Positions 1-13,345 of a DNA stretch of 64,000 nt are shown piece by piece. Below the pieces are notes generated by a model. It was given only the letters and a program-made list of their open reading frames with translations. It was not told the DNA's origin and did no database searches. How positions within the stretch are numbered: the first letter of the stretch is position 1; every line of letters begins with the position of its first letter. The position numbers and the translations under genes were made by a program. The DNA comes from Ophiodon elongatus (lineage: Eukaryota > Chordata > Actinopteri > Perciformes > Hexagrammidae), in NCBI GenBank assembly GCA_016806645.1, contig JACSYO010000570.1, positions 5,144,501 through 5,208,500 on the forward strand. The letters are read 5' to 3'.

Positions 1-1711
1 ACGATCAGTAAAAACAAATATGCGATCGGGAGGTCGGCATTGTTGCTTCCCGGTCGCCGATCCCTAATGATGCTACATTATGAACAAAACAAATCCGTTT
101 AAGTCGGCAGGAGGAGAAGTCACATTAGTTAACGTTAGCCGTTAAATGTCAAATTTTCCAAATCTGATTTTATTTTATTTGTTAATAGGCCTTTATTTTC
201 CATTCTGGACAAGGACTGGGGAGTGGGGGGGGGGGTCCTGTGTTTGATTGAGTCAACCATCCACCCTAACCTCCTCCTTAAATGGACTTTATCTCTCTTT
301 CAACCTGTCAGTTGCTCCGACAGTCTAATAATGAAGTGGATGGGTTCACATTGGAGTTAGCTGAAAGCCCGATGGGTCCCTCGGTGCGTCTGTATCAGAC
401 GGCGCTGACCAAGCGGCGGTATTTGATGACTTGGGAGTGAGAAACAGGTCGACTACGTCTGCGAAGTAACTGGTTCTAGTTTCACCTTCATGATCATTCG
501 TGTTTCTCATTTCCCCCCGCAGAAAACAGCTGCTCAGTTTTAGGCTGATAGCTTCATATAAACCCTGCTGCTGGATGAAACGCAGACAGCTGTCTCTGCT
601 GTCCTTCCCGTCTCCGTTGGTCTGTCTACGTGCAAAAGACCACCACCTGTTGCACCTCGTTCACTTCCATCGGCACGCTGATGCTTAGAGCAACTGTGCG
701 TCTCTCACATGAGGATGGAGTCCATGCTGATGTGAGGAGCCTCTCTTTACATTTGGAAGAGGCGTGAGCACCCGTCGACATTTCTTAGACCAGTACCATC
801 CATTTGTTCAAACACCTTACTTTGCTCAGTTTAAAAAATACTCTCTTTCTTCATTTAAAGATATGACGTGAACCTAAAAGAAAACATGACATGGGCACAA
901 ACTTAATCACGTTGAAGACCAGCAAAACCAGCAAATATCCCCGCTTGAAAGATTAGTACATTTATGGCTTTTTGACGTTATCAAAGTAGTCGCTGATGAA
1001 TTTACTGTGAATTGACTAATCACGTTATCAAGTAATCTTTTCAGCACTATAAAACATATATGTGTACATATATACATGTATGTGTACATATATATACACA
1101 TACATGTATATATGTACATATATATATACTGTATATATATGTGTATGTATATTTATATACATTGACTGCATATTAATGCATCAATAATTTAGCAATCTGA
1201 AATAGCGGTAGACGGATTAATGGATGCAAATTAACGTCATTTTGAGATCAGAATCTGCCAATACCTGCACTCACAAGGCCAATTATTTATTTATTTATTA
1301 TAATATTTGTCAGAGCCATTTGCTCAAACTGTCACTATATCCTGAAAATATATTCCGGTTCCTCTGCCTCCTTTGACTGCTCCTCATTTACAAGATTTCC
1401 ACTGCGCCCAAAGAAAAAACAACCAATCAGAGCCGAGTCTCCAGCGCAACTGTCTCTCGTGAACTGACAAACTAGGCAGCGCTGATCAAACATGAGTCAG
1501 CGTTTCTGTTACTGCACAACCTATTTCTCACCTCAGATGTTTTCAGAAACGTATTTTTAGTGTTCCATTTCGCTTTAAAATGAGAAAGCTTGCTCCGACC
1601 GGCGGGTGGTGCTCGGTTTTGGCTCAACCGGTAGTTCAATTGTTCATTGAGGAGTTTGATGCCAAACGTCTAACAGGAGCCGTCTGTGTGTTTGTGTGTC
1701 GCCCCCTACAG
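1..1711 (+). other. enah: enah intron (3' part), window start to the first visible exon
   Basis: This is the end of the intron that should separate the EVH1 exons from the linker exon. I find no EVH1-like reading frame in it. It holds one unexplained open stretch at 312-440 (separate entry), a TA/TGTA-rich patch near 1055-1160 and AT-rich sequence. The acceptor is CCCCCTACAG at 1702-1711. Confidence 0.7.
312..440 (+). other. unexplained exon-like open stretch of 42 codons
   Basis: After a pyrimidine-rich stretch and CAACCTGTCAG (301-311), an uninterrupted frame runs to TGA at 438-440. It reads with normal amino-acid composition (core residues DGFTLELAESPMGPSVRLYQ, then TALTKRRYLMTW). There is no upstream ATG in frame, and a GTGAGA that could serve as a donor overlaps the stop at 436-441. 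I do not recognise the family. It cannot be an in-frame enah cassette: the upstream enah exon must end in phase 1, and that phase gives a TAA after four complete codons. It may be a chance frame, a transposon remnant or an exon of an unrelated transcript. Confidence 0.2.
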
Positions 1712-1784
1712 GCCCCACGTTGCCCAGACCGAGCCCCCAGGTTCAGAATGGCCCCACCCCGGAGGAGATGGAACTGCAGAGAAG
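1712..1784 (+). CDS. enah: enah exon a: EVH1-LERER linker
   Basis: The exon has acceptor ACAG and donor AAG|GTAAGG, with phase 1 in and phase 2 out. It reads GPTLPRPSPQVQNGPTPEEM followed by ELQR. This matches the vertebrate ENAH linker GPTLPRQNSQ...VQNGPSQEELEIQRR. The two left-over bases AG join G at 14793 to give the second Arg of QRRQLQ. Confidence 0.93.
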
Positions 1785-1887
1785 GTAAGGACACTTGGAC
1801 GGATAACGGCCTGGAACAATTGGAGCGATGGAAAGTTTATGAGGCACCATTGTTGCTTCCATTTCTGTCCCTCCCTCTTCTTCCATA

Positions 1888-1922
<35 letters not shown>

Positions 1923-2030
1923 TATTCAGACAAAGCCTTGCACACCCACAGTTGTTTTTCTTCCCCATACAAGGCCAGTTTCTCCCTCAGGTAATAATGA
2001 GGCTCTGGAACAGCTAGAAAACACACATAG

Positions 2031-2128
<98 letters not shown>

Positions 2129-3305
2129 CTGTATTAATGGAGGCCAGCTGTTGGGCCACGCTTTCGAATCCTGTCCACCAGAAGGCTTGTTCGAGGATTT
2201 GATTAGAATGAATTACACACGTCATGGACGTTTTTGAATAGAAGTGTAGTCACGTGACCACACGGAGACCTAACGGTCTAACTTTAGTATCAGGCAGACG
2301 AGCCAAACAATGACGGCAGCTGCTGCTCACCACGTTGTTATGTCACGAATGGCAACTGGACAACGTAACGCTGTCAAAAACGTCCGTGTCCACCATACAC
2401 AAACTAATAAAAGGCTCACTGAAGGCTTCAAGGATAATCGTATCCAGTTCCCAATCCACGAAACACCTACTTAACATTTTTGGAGTGATGAGTTAACGCA
2501 GCGGTTCGCAATTTAAGGCCCCACTTCTGATTGTTTCTTGGACCACCTTCCAAAATAAATGAGGGGGAAAAAACAAACAAATAAGGTGACAAGAAAAGGA
2601 GAAAAAAATAAGCTGCTGTAAATATGTGTTATGCTGTGTACCAAACTAAACGCAAAGCGAATTTGTCTCGTTGCATCACTCAGTTTGATCGCGGGATCAT
2701 TTGTGTTTATTCGCGTCACTCGTAATAGACGAGACGTTTCATCAGTCACGGCTGAAATAACCACTATTGCTGCTTTGTACATGTTGTGGAAGTCCCAGAT
2801 ACACCAGTAAACTAAGCACCGTCTTGTCTGGGTTCATGGCATCATCCGGAGGCGCTCGGTGAATTCCATCGAGCTGTATTCACTGTATCTAGCAAGCCAC
2901 ACGTCGGCTGGCTTACTACAGCTGCCTGAACCCAAAAGAAATATTAATATTAATTGATACTGGTTTAAGGACCGTTTAATACTGGTTTAGAACAGTTTAA
3001 TACTGGTTTAGGACAGTTTAATACTGGTTTAGGACAGTTTAATACTGGTTTAAGACGGTTTAATACTGGTTTAGGACAGTTTAATACTGGTTTAAGACGG
3101 TTTAATACTGGTTTAGGACAGTTTAATACTGGTTTAAGACCGTTTAATACTGGTTTAAGACCGTTTAATACTGGTTTAGGACAGTATTATGCTAAAATAT
3201 GGATTATTCTAAAACATGACATATTCATCCTGTCATCAGACACACATTCTCTATTTGCTCTGGTTCTCCCCTCTCTCTCTGTCTCTCTCTCTGTTTCTCT
3301 CTCTC

Positions 3306-3338
<33 letters not shown>

Positions 3339-6134
3339 GTTTCTCTCTCTCTTTCTCCCTTCCCCTCTCTCTTTCTCTTCCTCTCTCCCTCTTCCTCTCT
3401 CTCTCTTTTTTCACTCTCTCTCTCACACGCTCTCGCTGTCATTCACACACACACACACCGCACACACACACATCCCTGTACTTCTATCTTTGTGAGGACC
3501 CTCATTGACATACTGCATTCCCTAGCCGCTAAACCCAAAGATGTCCTCACTCTGTTTCGGTCCTCACTATGCAGCACGTACACAAACACACACACGAGTA
3601 GTAAAGCATTCTTCAGGTGTGAGTCAATGCTCCTTCTAATTCTTTTTGAGGTGAACTTGGATCTGCCAGGAATTTTACAGACTGTGTAGGTCTGAGAGAG
3701 ACTGATGGATCTGGTTGCCAGCTCCCCCCCTCCCTTTCTTATTCTTCTCCTCCTCTCCCTTTTTGTTTCCTCACTTTCAACCCTTTTGTCTCTGTGTCTT
3801 CATCCGTCTCTCTCTTTTTCTCCTCACCTCTCCCCCCTCGGTTCCGGTCATTCGCCACATTTAGCAGCGGATGACAGGCAGGCAGCGAACGGATCAGTGA
3901 CCGTGGTCTTCTTCAGATACGGAGGCCAATAAAGAGAGAGCGAGGAAAGGATTCGTCGAGCAAAGAGAGAACAGGATGAAAGGAGGGAGGAGGAGGAGGA
4001 GGGAGCAGACCAGTGAAGAAATGAATTGGCAGCACACTTCTGCTTCTTGAAAAGGGAAAGCTAGCATATGCTTTGGAAGATGCGGAAGGTCTTATTTGGC
4101 CAACAAACACTGTCAGGTTATTTCCGAGCAGCTGTTCCACATCTAATCAGTACGCTGCCGTCAGTTTCCAGCCGGGGAATAAGCATCTGCACACCAGCAT
4201 CTGTTATACATGAGTATTCAGTCCAGGCTTTGAATCAAAAACCTTCTTCAGAGCACTTTAAGAACTTTCATTTGTTTCATAAATGACTGACCTGTCAGTT
4301 ATAATCATAGACTGTATATAAAAAGTGGACTTAGTCAACTTGACGTCACCCGTTGGTTTGTGGACTGCCGTTTTGAAGCCTCGAGTTCGGCAATTTGGAC
4401 GTCGCCATCTTGGCTTTTCTGCAATCAGTGAACGGGGGGCGAGGGGTGGGGGGCGTTGTGCCGTTGTACACAATCTTGTGCTCCTGTTCTAGCAGTGGTG
4501 AAATGTAACCAAGTACTTGTAGGCTGCTCAAGTACATCTTCGTAAAGCTACTACAAGGAACTTTCATTTTGTGTTCATTTTTGCGACCCCTGTGGACGAA
4601 GGTGGTATTGTTTCCGAGCACCAGAGTCCCTTTACAAAAACCTCAGATTTTACAGTTTACCGTAAATATATTATTTGAAATGGGCCATTCTGCATAATGA
4701 GTACACTTTTATTTTGTGCACTTATATACCTGTATTTACCTTTTGATAAGTATATTTTGATGTCAATAGACATTTTGAATGCTGGACTTTTTACTCATAA
4801 CAGAGTACTTTGACACTGTTCCCAAATAAATCTCAGTCTCAAATAATTTAATCGTAAACACATTTGTTGCATTAATGTTAATGGGGATGACAGAGCAAAA
4901 AAGTCACACCCTCGAAGTCTGGTAAATGAGACGCGGTCCGTGTTTCAAGACGGGGTCGTGTGGGTTGCTGACATCACCACAGATTGCGTGCTGAGGATAG
5001 GCCGCCCCGGTTAACGGTCGTGCTGGGAACAGGAGGGCTCCGTCACTCCCCGCAGGAAGAGAGGGCACAGTGAGCGGCCTAAGTTCACGGCCCCCCGGGA
5101 AGCAGCGAAGTCTGGGGCGACGGGTGCTGCAAAGCCGACACAGCCGGAGCCGCGAGCCAATTTCATTTGTGCGAGCCGAGCTAGAGCCGGTTGCTGAGCA
5201 CCGCTGTTATTGGAGCCAGCCAGCCAGACTTTGAGAAGTATGAAAATACTTTTGGGCTATTATGAATCTGTGGCGGGGCATTAACAGCAAAAAAATTAAT
5301 CCACACCATGTCTGCTCCATGTTACTCGTGCTGGAACACTATCTAAAATAAGCGTCTACACAGTCGGCCCATTGTAAAAAGCTCAATGGCACACTGGGGA
5401 AAATACCCTCAGATGTTTGTCAGGTCATTCATTCAAAGGCTCACTCAACGCGTCAGCTAATGTTTCGGCGTCGTCTTACTTCATTATTGCTTCTCGTCGG
5501 GAATGTGTGAATCATGAGGCCTGATATGGAGACAGAAGAAGAAGAAGGGGAGAGAGAACCGGCGATGTGGACGACCGGCGGCGACGTTTCCCCTCTCTGC
5601 GTTCCTCTCCGCCTCATTAAATACGATGAGCTAACCCTCATTCCACAGTGACCACACGTGTTCAGTCTGACACGTCACTAGCGTGGCCTCCTCCAGTGAG
5701 GAGTAAACATGGGGATCATTCCGCTGTAGAGAAGCTGGAAAGATTTGAACGTCACACGGCAGCAGGGAAAATACTGCTGAAAATACTCCCTTCCTCACTG
5801 TCTCATCTAACTTCCCTCCTCCTTCGCTCCCCTTGATCCTCCTTTTGATCCAGACAGAAGCCGGATGAAGAAGGGAGTGGGAGCGCGATGCTTCGGCCGA
5901 TGAACGACGGAGATATTCCTCTCATGTACAGAGCGCAGGAGGTCACGGAAGAGCGCGGGTGAAACTCACCTGTTCGCGCTACCCTCAGATTAGAAAAGAC
6001 TACGAGCTGGAAATAATAGGCCGCGGTATAAATAGCTGCGTGGCGCGTGGGAGCGAGGGGAGTGAGTGTCGGGAGAGACAGAAGTGAGAGAGAGGGAGGG
6101 AATGGGTTTGAATGAAAGCGAGGATGGAGAGACG

Positions 6135-6182
<48 letters not shown>

Positions 6183-6314
6183 GCTGTTAGCACATAGCTG
6201 CTGGTATTTAACACTCAGGAGATGAAAACACCAGCAGCTGCTCTGCACATTGTCACGAGCGCGGGCTGACATCCGCGTGTATTCACAGTTGACAGTCACA
6301 CACACACACTCACA

Positions 6315-6366
<52 letters not shown>

Positions 6367-6450
6367 GAAACATCTCTAAAACCAATATGTTAGTTTAGCC
6401 ATTATAACGACGTTGGGGTCTTATGTTAGCGGAACACAACATGACACATG

Positions 6451-6495
<45 letters not shown>

Positions 6496-9277
6496 GTACA
6501 CTTGGACCGGCTCCTCACTATGAGTAGGTCCATATGGTCCATCTGGGCTCCCATCCATTCACACACCGTTTCCTGGTTCTGCGAGCCAATCAGGCAAGCC
6601 ACTGAGTCCAGCTGGCCGACAGCTTTCGCCAGACTTCAGTGTCCCTGGAGATTTAGCACCATTGTCACTCGCGGCAAAGTGGCAAAACCCAAATATTACG
6701 TCTTTTTTTTTTGCTAATGAAAAAAAAAAAAAGCTGTGTACAACTGAGGAAAATGTATCAACCAACATGAATAGCAGCTGATAGCGGGAAGGGTGAAATA
6801 AACATCTTCGGATTCGGTGATTTTAGACGGATTGTAGCAGAAAATGAAGCGGAGCGTGGCCGCAGGCATTTCCACGGTCCATTCACGTGCATGCAAGGTT
6901 AATAGCCATAAGTAACTGTGACCTCACAAAACACATTTATGACCATAACTCAAGGATTAATATGCTATGAATCGGTTCAGGGTTGATGGTGGCATGTCTC
7001 TACGGTGTGACTGCAATATAGACACCTGTCCAACAAGACTGTAGCTGATGGTGTATTTCAAACCGTCCTCACTACATTCTCACTTTCTATATAGTTTCAT
7101 TTCCTTTTTTTTCATTTTGGTTTAGTGCACTTTACATGCGCCATTAATCATTCAATGTTTATTCCAGCACCTGCAATCTGCACCGTTGTACTATTGTCCA
7201 TTGTACTATTGTCCTACTGTTTACAAGTTGTGGCATGCTTTATATATATATATATTTAGCTGTGTTGAAATTGATAAATTATGCGTCGTGCTCTCCCCAA
7301 CGTTCACACTATGTGTAAGTACATTGAGTCAAAATCCTTGTGTACTGCCATTAATTCTGATTTCAACTGATCTATTTAATAATCCTTTTTTCATTGTAGA
7401 GTTTTTTGTAGAGTGTTTTGTTATGCTTTAGTTTCTAATAGCTAACGTAGTGTTGTTTTGGTTAATTGTGACTGTTTTAGGTCAAGCGGTTAGTTGGATA
7501 AATGCCTCAGCTTCCTTTTATTTGTTTAATTTTGAGAACTAATGAATACATTAAACTCCAAGAATGAAAGGGTATTGAGGGCCTTTGCAAACCTTTGATC
7601 CTCTTACCCTTTGACTGCAAATGCTATTGTAATGTTATTTGCATTCTGTCTGTGCAGCGCTCCTGCTTCATGTTTCTTGGCTCTTAATTTTGACAATAGG
7701 CCTTTGACGTTCCCAATATTGCCCCAAATCCTCTCCGACTCTGCCTCAGAGTGTCTGCAACTCAGTCATTGTAAGTTGATGCAAAGAGGAAGAAGGAATA
7801 TGTGTGCATGTGTGCACGTATGTCTATGTGCATGCCCAGGATTCAGGCCGCGCTGCCACCCACGCTCCCTTAGCAACGGTTTCCCTGGCAACTCTTGTCA
7901 GGAGGCGAGTGAGGCGCCAGTTAAACCGTGCAGGAAGGCTTTTCACAGCTTTGAATCCTGTAACGTTTCCCTGCAAGGCAGCGAGGGACGTGGAGGGAAG
8001 AGAAACCTGTTTTAGGTTCACCCATCAGAGGCAGGATATATGTAGACAGTGCAGCAGGGGGGTGGGGGGGGGCCATGTGGGAGTCATTGCATAGGTCCCC
8101 TGGAAGTGACACAATACATGAAACAATGCTGATTGCCCTACTTCATATTGACATGATTTGTTCTGGAATTGATATCTTTCAAAGAATATAAAGAGATAAT
8201 CTCACTTTTAGAAATGAAGGTGCTAACTAGAACCATATGGGGTTCTTTGGCTTGTTCCCATAGCAGAACCCTTTTGGACAGTTCTACCTCAGAACCCCTT
8301 GTGAGAGGTTCTACAGATAGCACTCTTATTGTATAATGGTTCCACTCAGAGCCCTGTCTGGAGGTTCTAGCCGATCTGTTTCACCTTATTTGGATGCTAA
8401 CAAGAATCCATTCAGGGGGTTCTACCGAGAACATTTTTGTATTTCAAGGGTTTTATCTAACACTTACGCAGGGGGTCGCACCAAGAACTCTTTTATATTC
8501 CAAGGGATTCATCTAGAACACACCCACGGTTCCTCATTAGGTTCCTATAGGCACGGGGACGATGTGGTGCAGCTCAACCCACAACCATCACGGTTCACAT
8601 TCACAGTTTTAAGGATTTTTGGGCTGGGAAAAGCTTTCAACAATCTTGGAAGAACTATTTTATTCCCAAAAGGGTTCTTTGGATGAAATGGGTTCTTAAT
8701 GGAACTGAACCAGAACTGAGAATAGCCTTTTTCACTGGCTCTTTTGATTATTTATTTAATTCTCCCTCTTGGAATCACAGCGCCTTGACCCTGGTATTGT
8801 TTGCATTTTTATAACGGTAACGCCATAATACAAACTAGTAACAAAGTTGAATTTGATTATTTTTAAGAACATGAACTGTATGCTTCTTTTCAGCCATGAT
8901 TCTCATTATTTTCTGTTGCCAACACAGACCAAAAAACTCCAATTCAGACACAAGCTCTTCTGCTGTATTAACAGTTAACTTTTGTTCAAGATAGGTATGT
9001 TAGTATTTTGGATTTGACAGACTGTGAGTCTGTCAGCAATTTAGCCCTCTTGTGCTTTACGTGTTGTTTTTCTTGCTGGATGAATCTTGACCTTCTGAGT
9101 CTTGATCAGAGTGATCTTGTTCCCAAACGTCCGAATCATAGACCTGTTTACACTCTGACATACTGTAGCAGGAATTCACAGATGGATCTACCAAACATAT
9201 CTGCTGTAAAACAACAAGAAAAAAGTTCCACTCTATGGCTTCACTCCAAGTTTTACACTTCCACACACTTCCACACA

Positions 9278-9354
<77 letters not shown>

Positions 9355-12300
9355 CAAACATCTCTCTCCAGACAGCTTATTTTAAGCGTGTGTTCGCACA
9401 TTGTTTAGGAATGTCATGATCTCCTGCTTAGGGGAATGCCGTGTGCATGTGTGACATCCATAAATTACACGGCGAGGTTTGTACGTATGCGTGTGCTTGA
9501 GTTTAAGGCAACTAATTCACAACTTTATTGTCCTTTCAACACATATTTGACCAACAGTCAGGGGTTTGAAAAGCCCCCGAGCTAGAAGAAATTAATCAAC
9601 GCCAGCACGAGCATTTAACTACAACAAAGGAAACAGCAGCGCAACTAGACGTCAGTACAGCCGAGGTTTCCTCTCCACTCTAATTAGGACAGATTCAGCA
9701 AGTACACCCCATGTCCAACGGGGTGTAACGAGAAGAAATGAGACAACGCACAAGACAAATTACATTGACTCGGTTAGTTTAGTTTTATTTGTTGGCTCTT
9801 GCTCCTACAGCGGAGTACCTCTGGAAACAGCTTAGATTTTAAGGAGACTGACGGGTAACAGGTCGGCCATGTTTCCTGTAGCAGCGTCCCAGTCCTACAC
9901 CGTTTTATAAGAAATGGACGTAGTCACCGTAGTCCCCCATTGGTTTGTGGACTACGATTTCAAAAAGCCTCGAGGTTCTGTTAGCATCTTGGTTTTTTGG
10001 AACCAGAAGTGATAGGAGAGGGTGGACAACCAAAACGCTGAAAAATAAATTGTTAGGGCGACCAGAATGTTACTTTCGTGAAGTCAAAACACACTGTTAA
10101 AGGGTTAAAGTTGTCAGACAAAAACACGGACAACTCCCAGAAAGTACAACGCCAAGATAGCGACCTGTCAATCACAAGGTAGCCACACCCTAAAGCATTC
10201 CCCCGCTTTATGGTCCATTTTACTCTAAATATAATAATATAAATAAATGTTTTCCTTTGCCATGTATATGTTCCCTGTAGGTTGCATCATCACCAGCCCA
10301 CCCGTGACCCTCTGTCCAAGTCCTATTTTGTGTGTGCATATGTGTGTGACCCACCCATCTCCATCACCAGGACCCACAATGGCAAATCACGTGTTATTAC
10401 GTGTGTTAAGGTAGAAAGTCACGTGTGTTTTTCATGCTTTCTTATCAATAATGATGGTTACATGCCCCTCTGTTAGATTGTGCAGTGTATTGTTTTATCA
10501 CTTATCGTTAATGAATAAAGTATTCTACCGAGCGTATATTTAACATGACCTCCACAAATAACTCCAAGGTCAACAATACAACCTTTATATTTCGATACAA
10601 CCGTAACTTATAAAGTAAGGTAACGTTCAGCAGCAGATAACTTGTACTACCCTTATGAGTTTGCTAAAGTTAGCTAACGTCAGCTAGCTATGCTAGTGTC
10701 GTCAGCAAGCTAACGTTAACAGAAGCACAACAACAAAAAAGTAATAAAAAAAACCTTATTGTAATCATTTCAGTTAACTTTATTTTGCTAATGACGTTAA
10801 CATAACTAGCTAACGTTAACAAACTCATGAAGTTAGTACTAGGTATTGCTTAACGTTGCTACTTAACGTTACCGTTTCTTGACTTTTATAGTTACAGTTG
10901 TATCGAAATATTAATGGCAGTCAATATACGTGACGGCAGCAGGACGGTGGACAAGCAGGCATCCCCGAATGAAATGACTGGACGGGCTTACTGCAGTCCT
11001 ACGAGAGCCTCTTCTTTTCTTTTTTTTGTCCAGAGCATTAGATTCATTGATGGCTGTCACGATGCCAAACTCCCTTTTCATCTACCAGACGCTGTGGCGG
11101 AGCAGTTGCTCTCACTGCTTAACAAATCAAACATGGGTTTTTGAACAGCAAAGATGGCTGCTTACCTGCCAACGTAGCTGGTCGACAAACTGCACCAGCT
11201 GTACCAGCTACCGCCTGCTAGCATTTGGCTGCTGGCTGTTGGCGGTTTCGCCATCTTTGCATAGAAAAGAACAACACCAGTAAAAAATAAATAAGTGGAA
11301 GCCCCTCTGATCTGCCTGATTAGATTGCTGTCACACCATTACATCACAAGCTGTATTTAATCATGAAGATGTTCTGGTGCAGAGGATCCCACAGGGGGAA
11401 CTCATTTCTATGAGCGAGGACGCTGTAGAATCCTCAAAGACATGACCCTGCCACGCTTCCATCGGCCCGTAAATCCAGCTTCCTCCTGTTCTTTCTGTAA
11501 TTACATTAATGGCCTGCTGACACACCGTGAGAACTGGGACGGTTAGTGCTGTGTGCACGTGTGTGAGGGAGCAGCCGTCCATGGTATATTGGGGTCAGGA
11601 TGGTGCCACGGTGTGCATGATGTTGAAGTTTCTTTGGCTGTCTTTCCATCCCTTCGCTGCTCTATGGTGAGAAAGATTCAGGCGTAGTGGACGTAAAGAG
11701 AGATTTTTTTTTTTTAAAGTCTTCACACCTCTCCGTCACACCTCATTGGTCAGGATAAACTTCCTGCAGCCGTGTCACAGCGAAACCTCTGCGGGTTTGA
11801 GGGAATTAGCTTTGGTGCTACTTATAGTCACTTTAATCAGTCATAGTGCAGCCAAACACCGCATTAGCTAAATGCACTGGTTCGATCCTTTCCACTGGGT
11901 GAAGGGGTGCAAAGTGGGCCACATGGAAGGCTAAAAAATTCTCCCATACCGTGACAAGCCTTGGTGTTAACATATTTGGCCACAGACTTTTGCAGACAAG
12001 TCATCTTTCTTCAGATTTCCTCCATTTACCACCTCTTTGTGTTCAAAGCTTGGTACAAAACATTAGACATGAGGGGAATCCTCAGACTTTTTAATACATT
12101 TGAACCACCAGATTGAACCATCATACATCTTCTGAAGGAAGGTTAAGGTTACTTTCATTGGGTTACAGGACCAAATTAAATATTATATTAACCTTCAGTC
12201 TTCGAGTGATGCGTTTGTGTCCGGCGAGCCAGGGCGCGGACCCGGCCAGTGTCCTGTGAGGAGCTACTGGAAGCTAGAGGGACGTGGCTTAGGTGTGTGC

Positions 12301-13299
12301 GAGACGACACGGAGAGGCGACTGTTGGTTCTATGCAACAGTGGCGGCTCCTGAAGAGGTTAGCGTAGCATCAGCTCCATCCGAACTGGAGAGCATTCCTT
12401 CACTTAAAGAAGAGCAAAGAACATCAATGGAAAACTCGTTTTTGCTCCTCTCACAACTGGCTTCGGTAAAGGTTGATTGACAGATGGTTCATCCAATCAC
12501 CTGCTAAGTAATATTTTGAAAGTGTCGGCCCCTTTTCCAAACAGTTTCCAATTGTTCTATTAAACAAACCACTTTGGCAGGTTCTGGGATTATGACAACG
12601 GCCGGCGGTGTCGTTTGCAACTTTTTTTTTAGTTCTCAATTAGAAGTCATATTACAAAACCGTCCGTCTTTCTTTCAAATGTGTATCATACCGACCAGTC
12701 CTTTTTAGCCTTCCCTTTTTCAACGACAAATACAGACTACCGCCGCCTGCTGGCATGGGGAGTAATGTCCTCGCGTGCAGGCGCGGAACGTATGTGCTAG
12801 TTGTTTCTTGCAGGCTCTGCATTCTTTAAAAGTGCAACTTTTTAGCCGCTTTGTTCTGGGATTAACACATGGACCCACCAGCACCCAGTTTCGCCATCCT
12901 CAACATACTTCTTAATTTTTTTAGTACTGTTTTGGTCGGTATTCAAAGTGTTGAGGTTGGTTCCCCAGCCCTATCAATAAGCAACTAAATGATTTCACAC
13001 CCTGCCAAAGGAAACCGGCCCAATGTGCGCCAACTCTCTCTCTTTCTCTCTCCGTGACCCAATTTGCACCGAACTAATGCCAACTCTCAGCAATCTCAAA
13101 AAACACCATGCTCTCCTGGGTTTTTTTTTTTCTTCTTCCCGCTAACGAAGCCACCTGCTTCCCTCAGTTTCCTCGGCAGTCGAGATCCGTGGGAGCCATT
13201 CCCAAAGCGCACCTTGGAAAACACAGCGACAACCACAATGTCACTTGTGCCGGTCCAAACTTGCCTTGAGACGTGCGTCTGTCCCCAGTTTAGTGCGTT

Positions 13300-13345
<46 letters not shown>

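Noticed and set aside
1706..2225. Long frames made of Cys-Val or His-Thr repeats (also at 6180, 9008, 15891, 16723, 28709 and 50495)
   Set aside because: They are translations of (CA)n/(GT)n microsatellites with no flanking protein-like sequence.
11870..11920. GGTTCGATCC resembling a tRNA T-loop
   Set aside because: No acceptor stem, D arm or anticodon arm can be folded around it.
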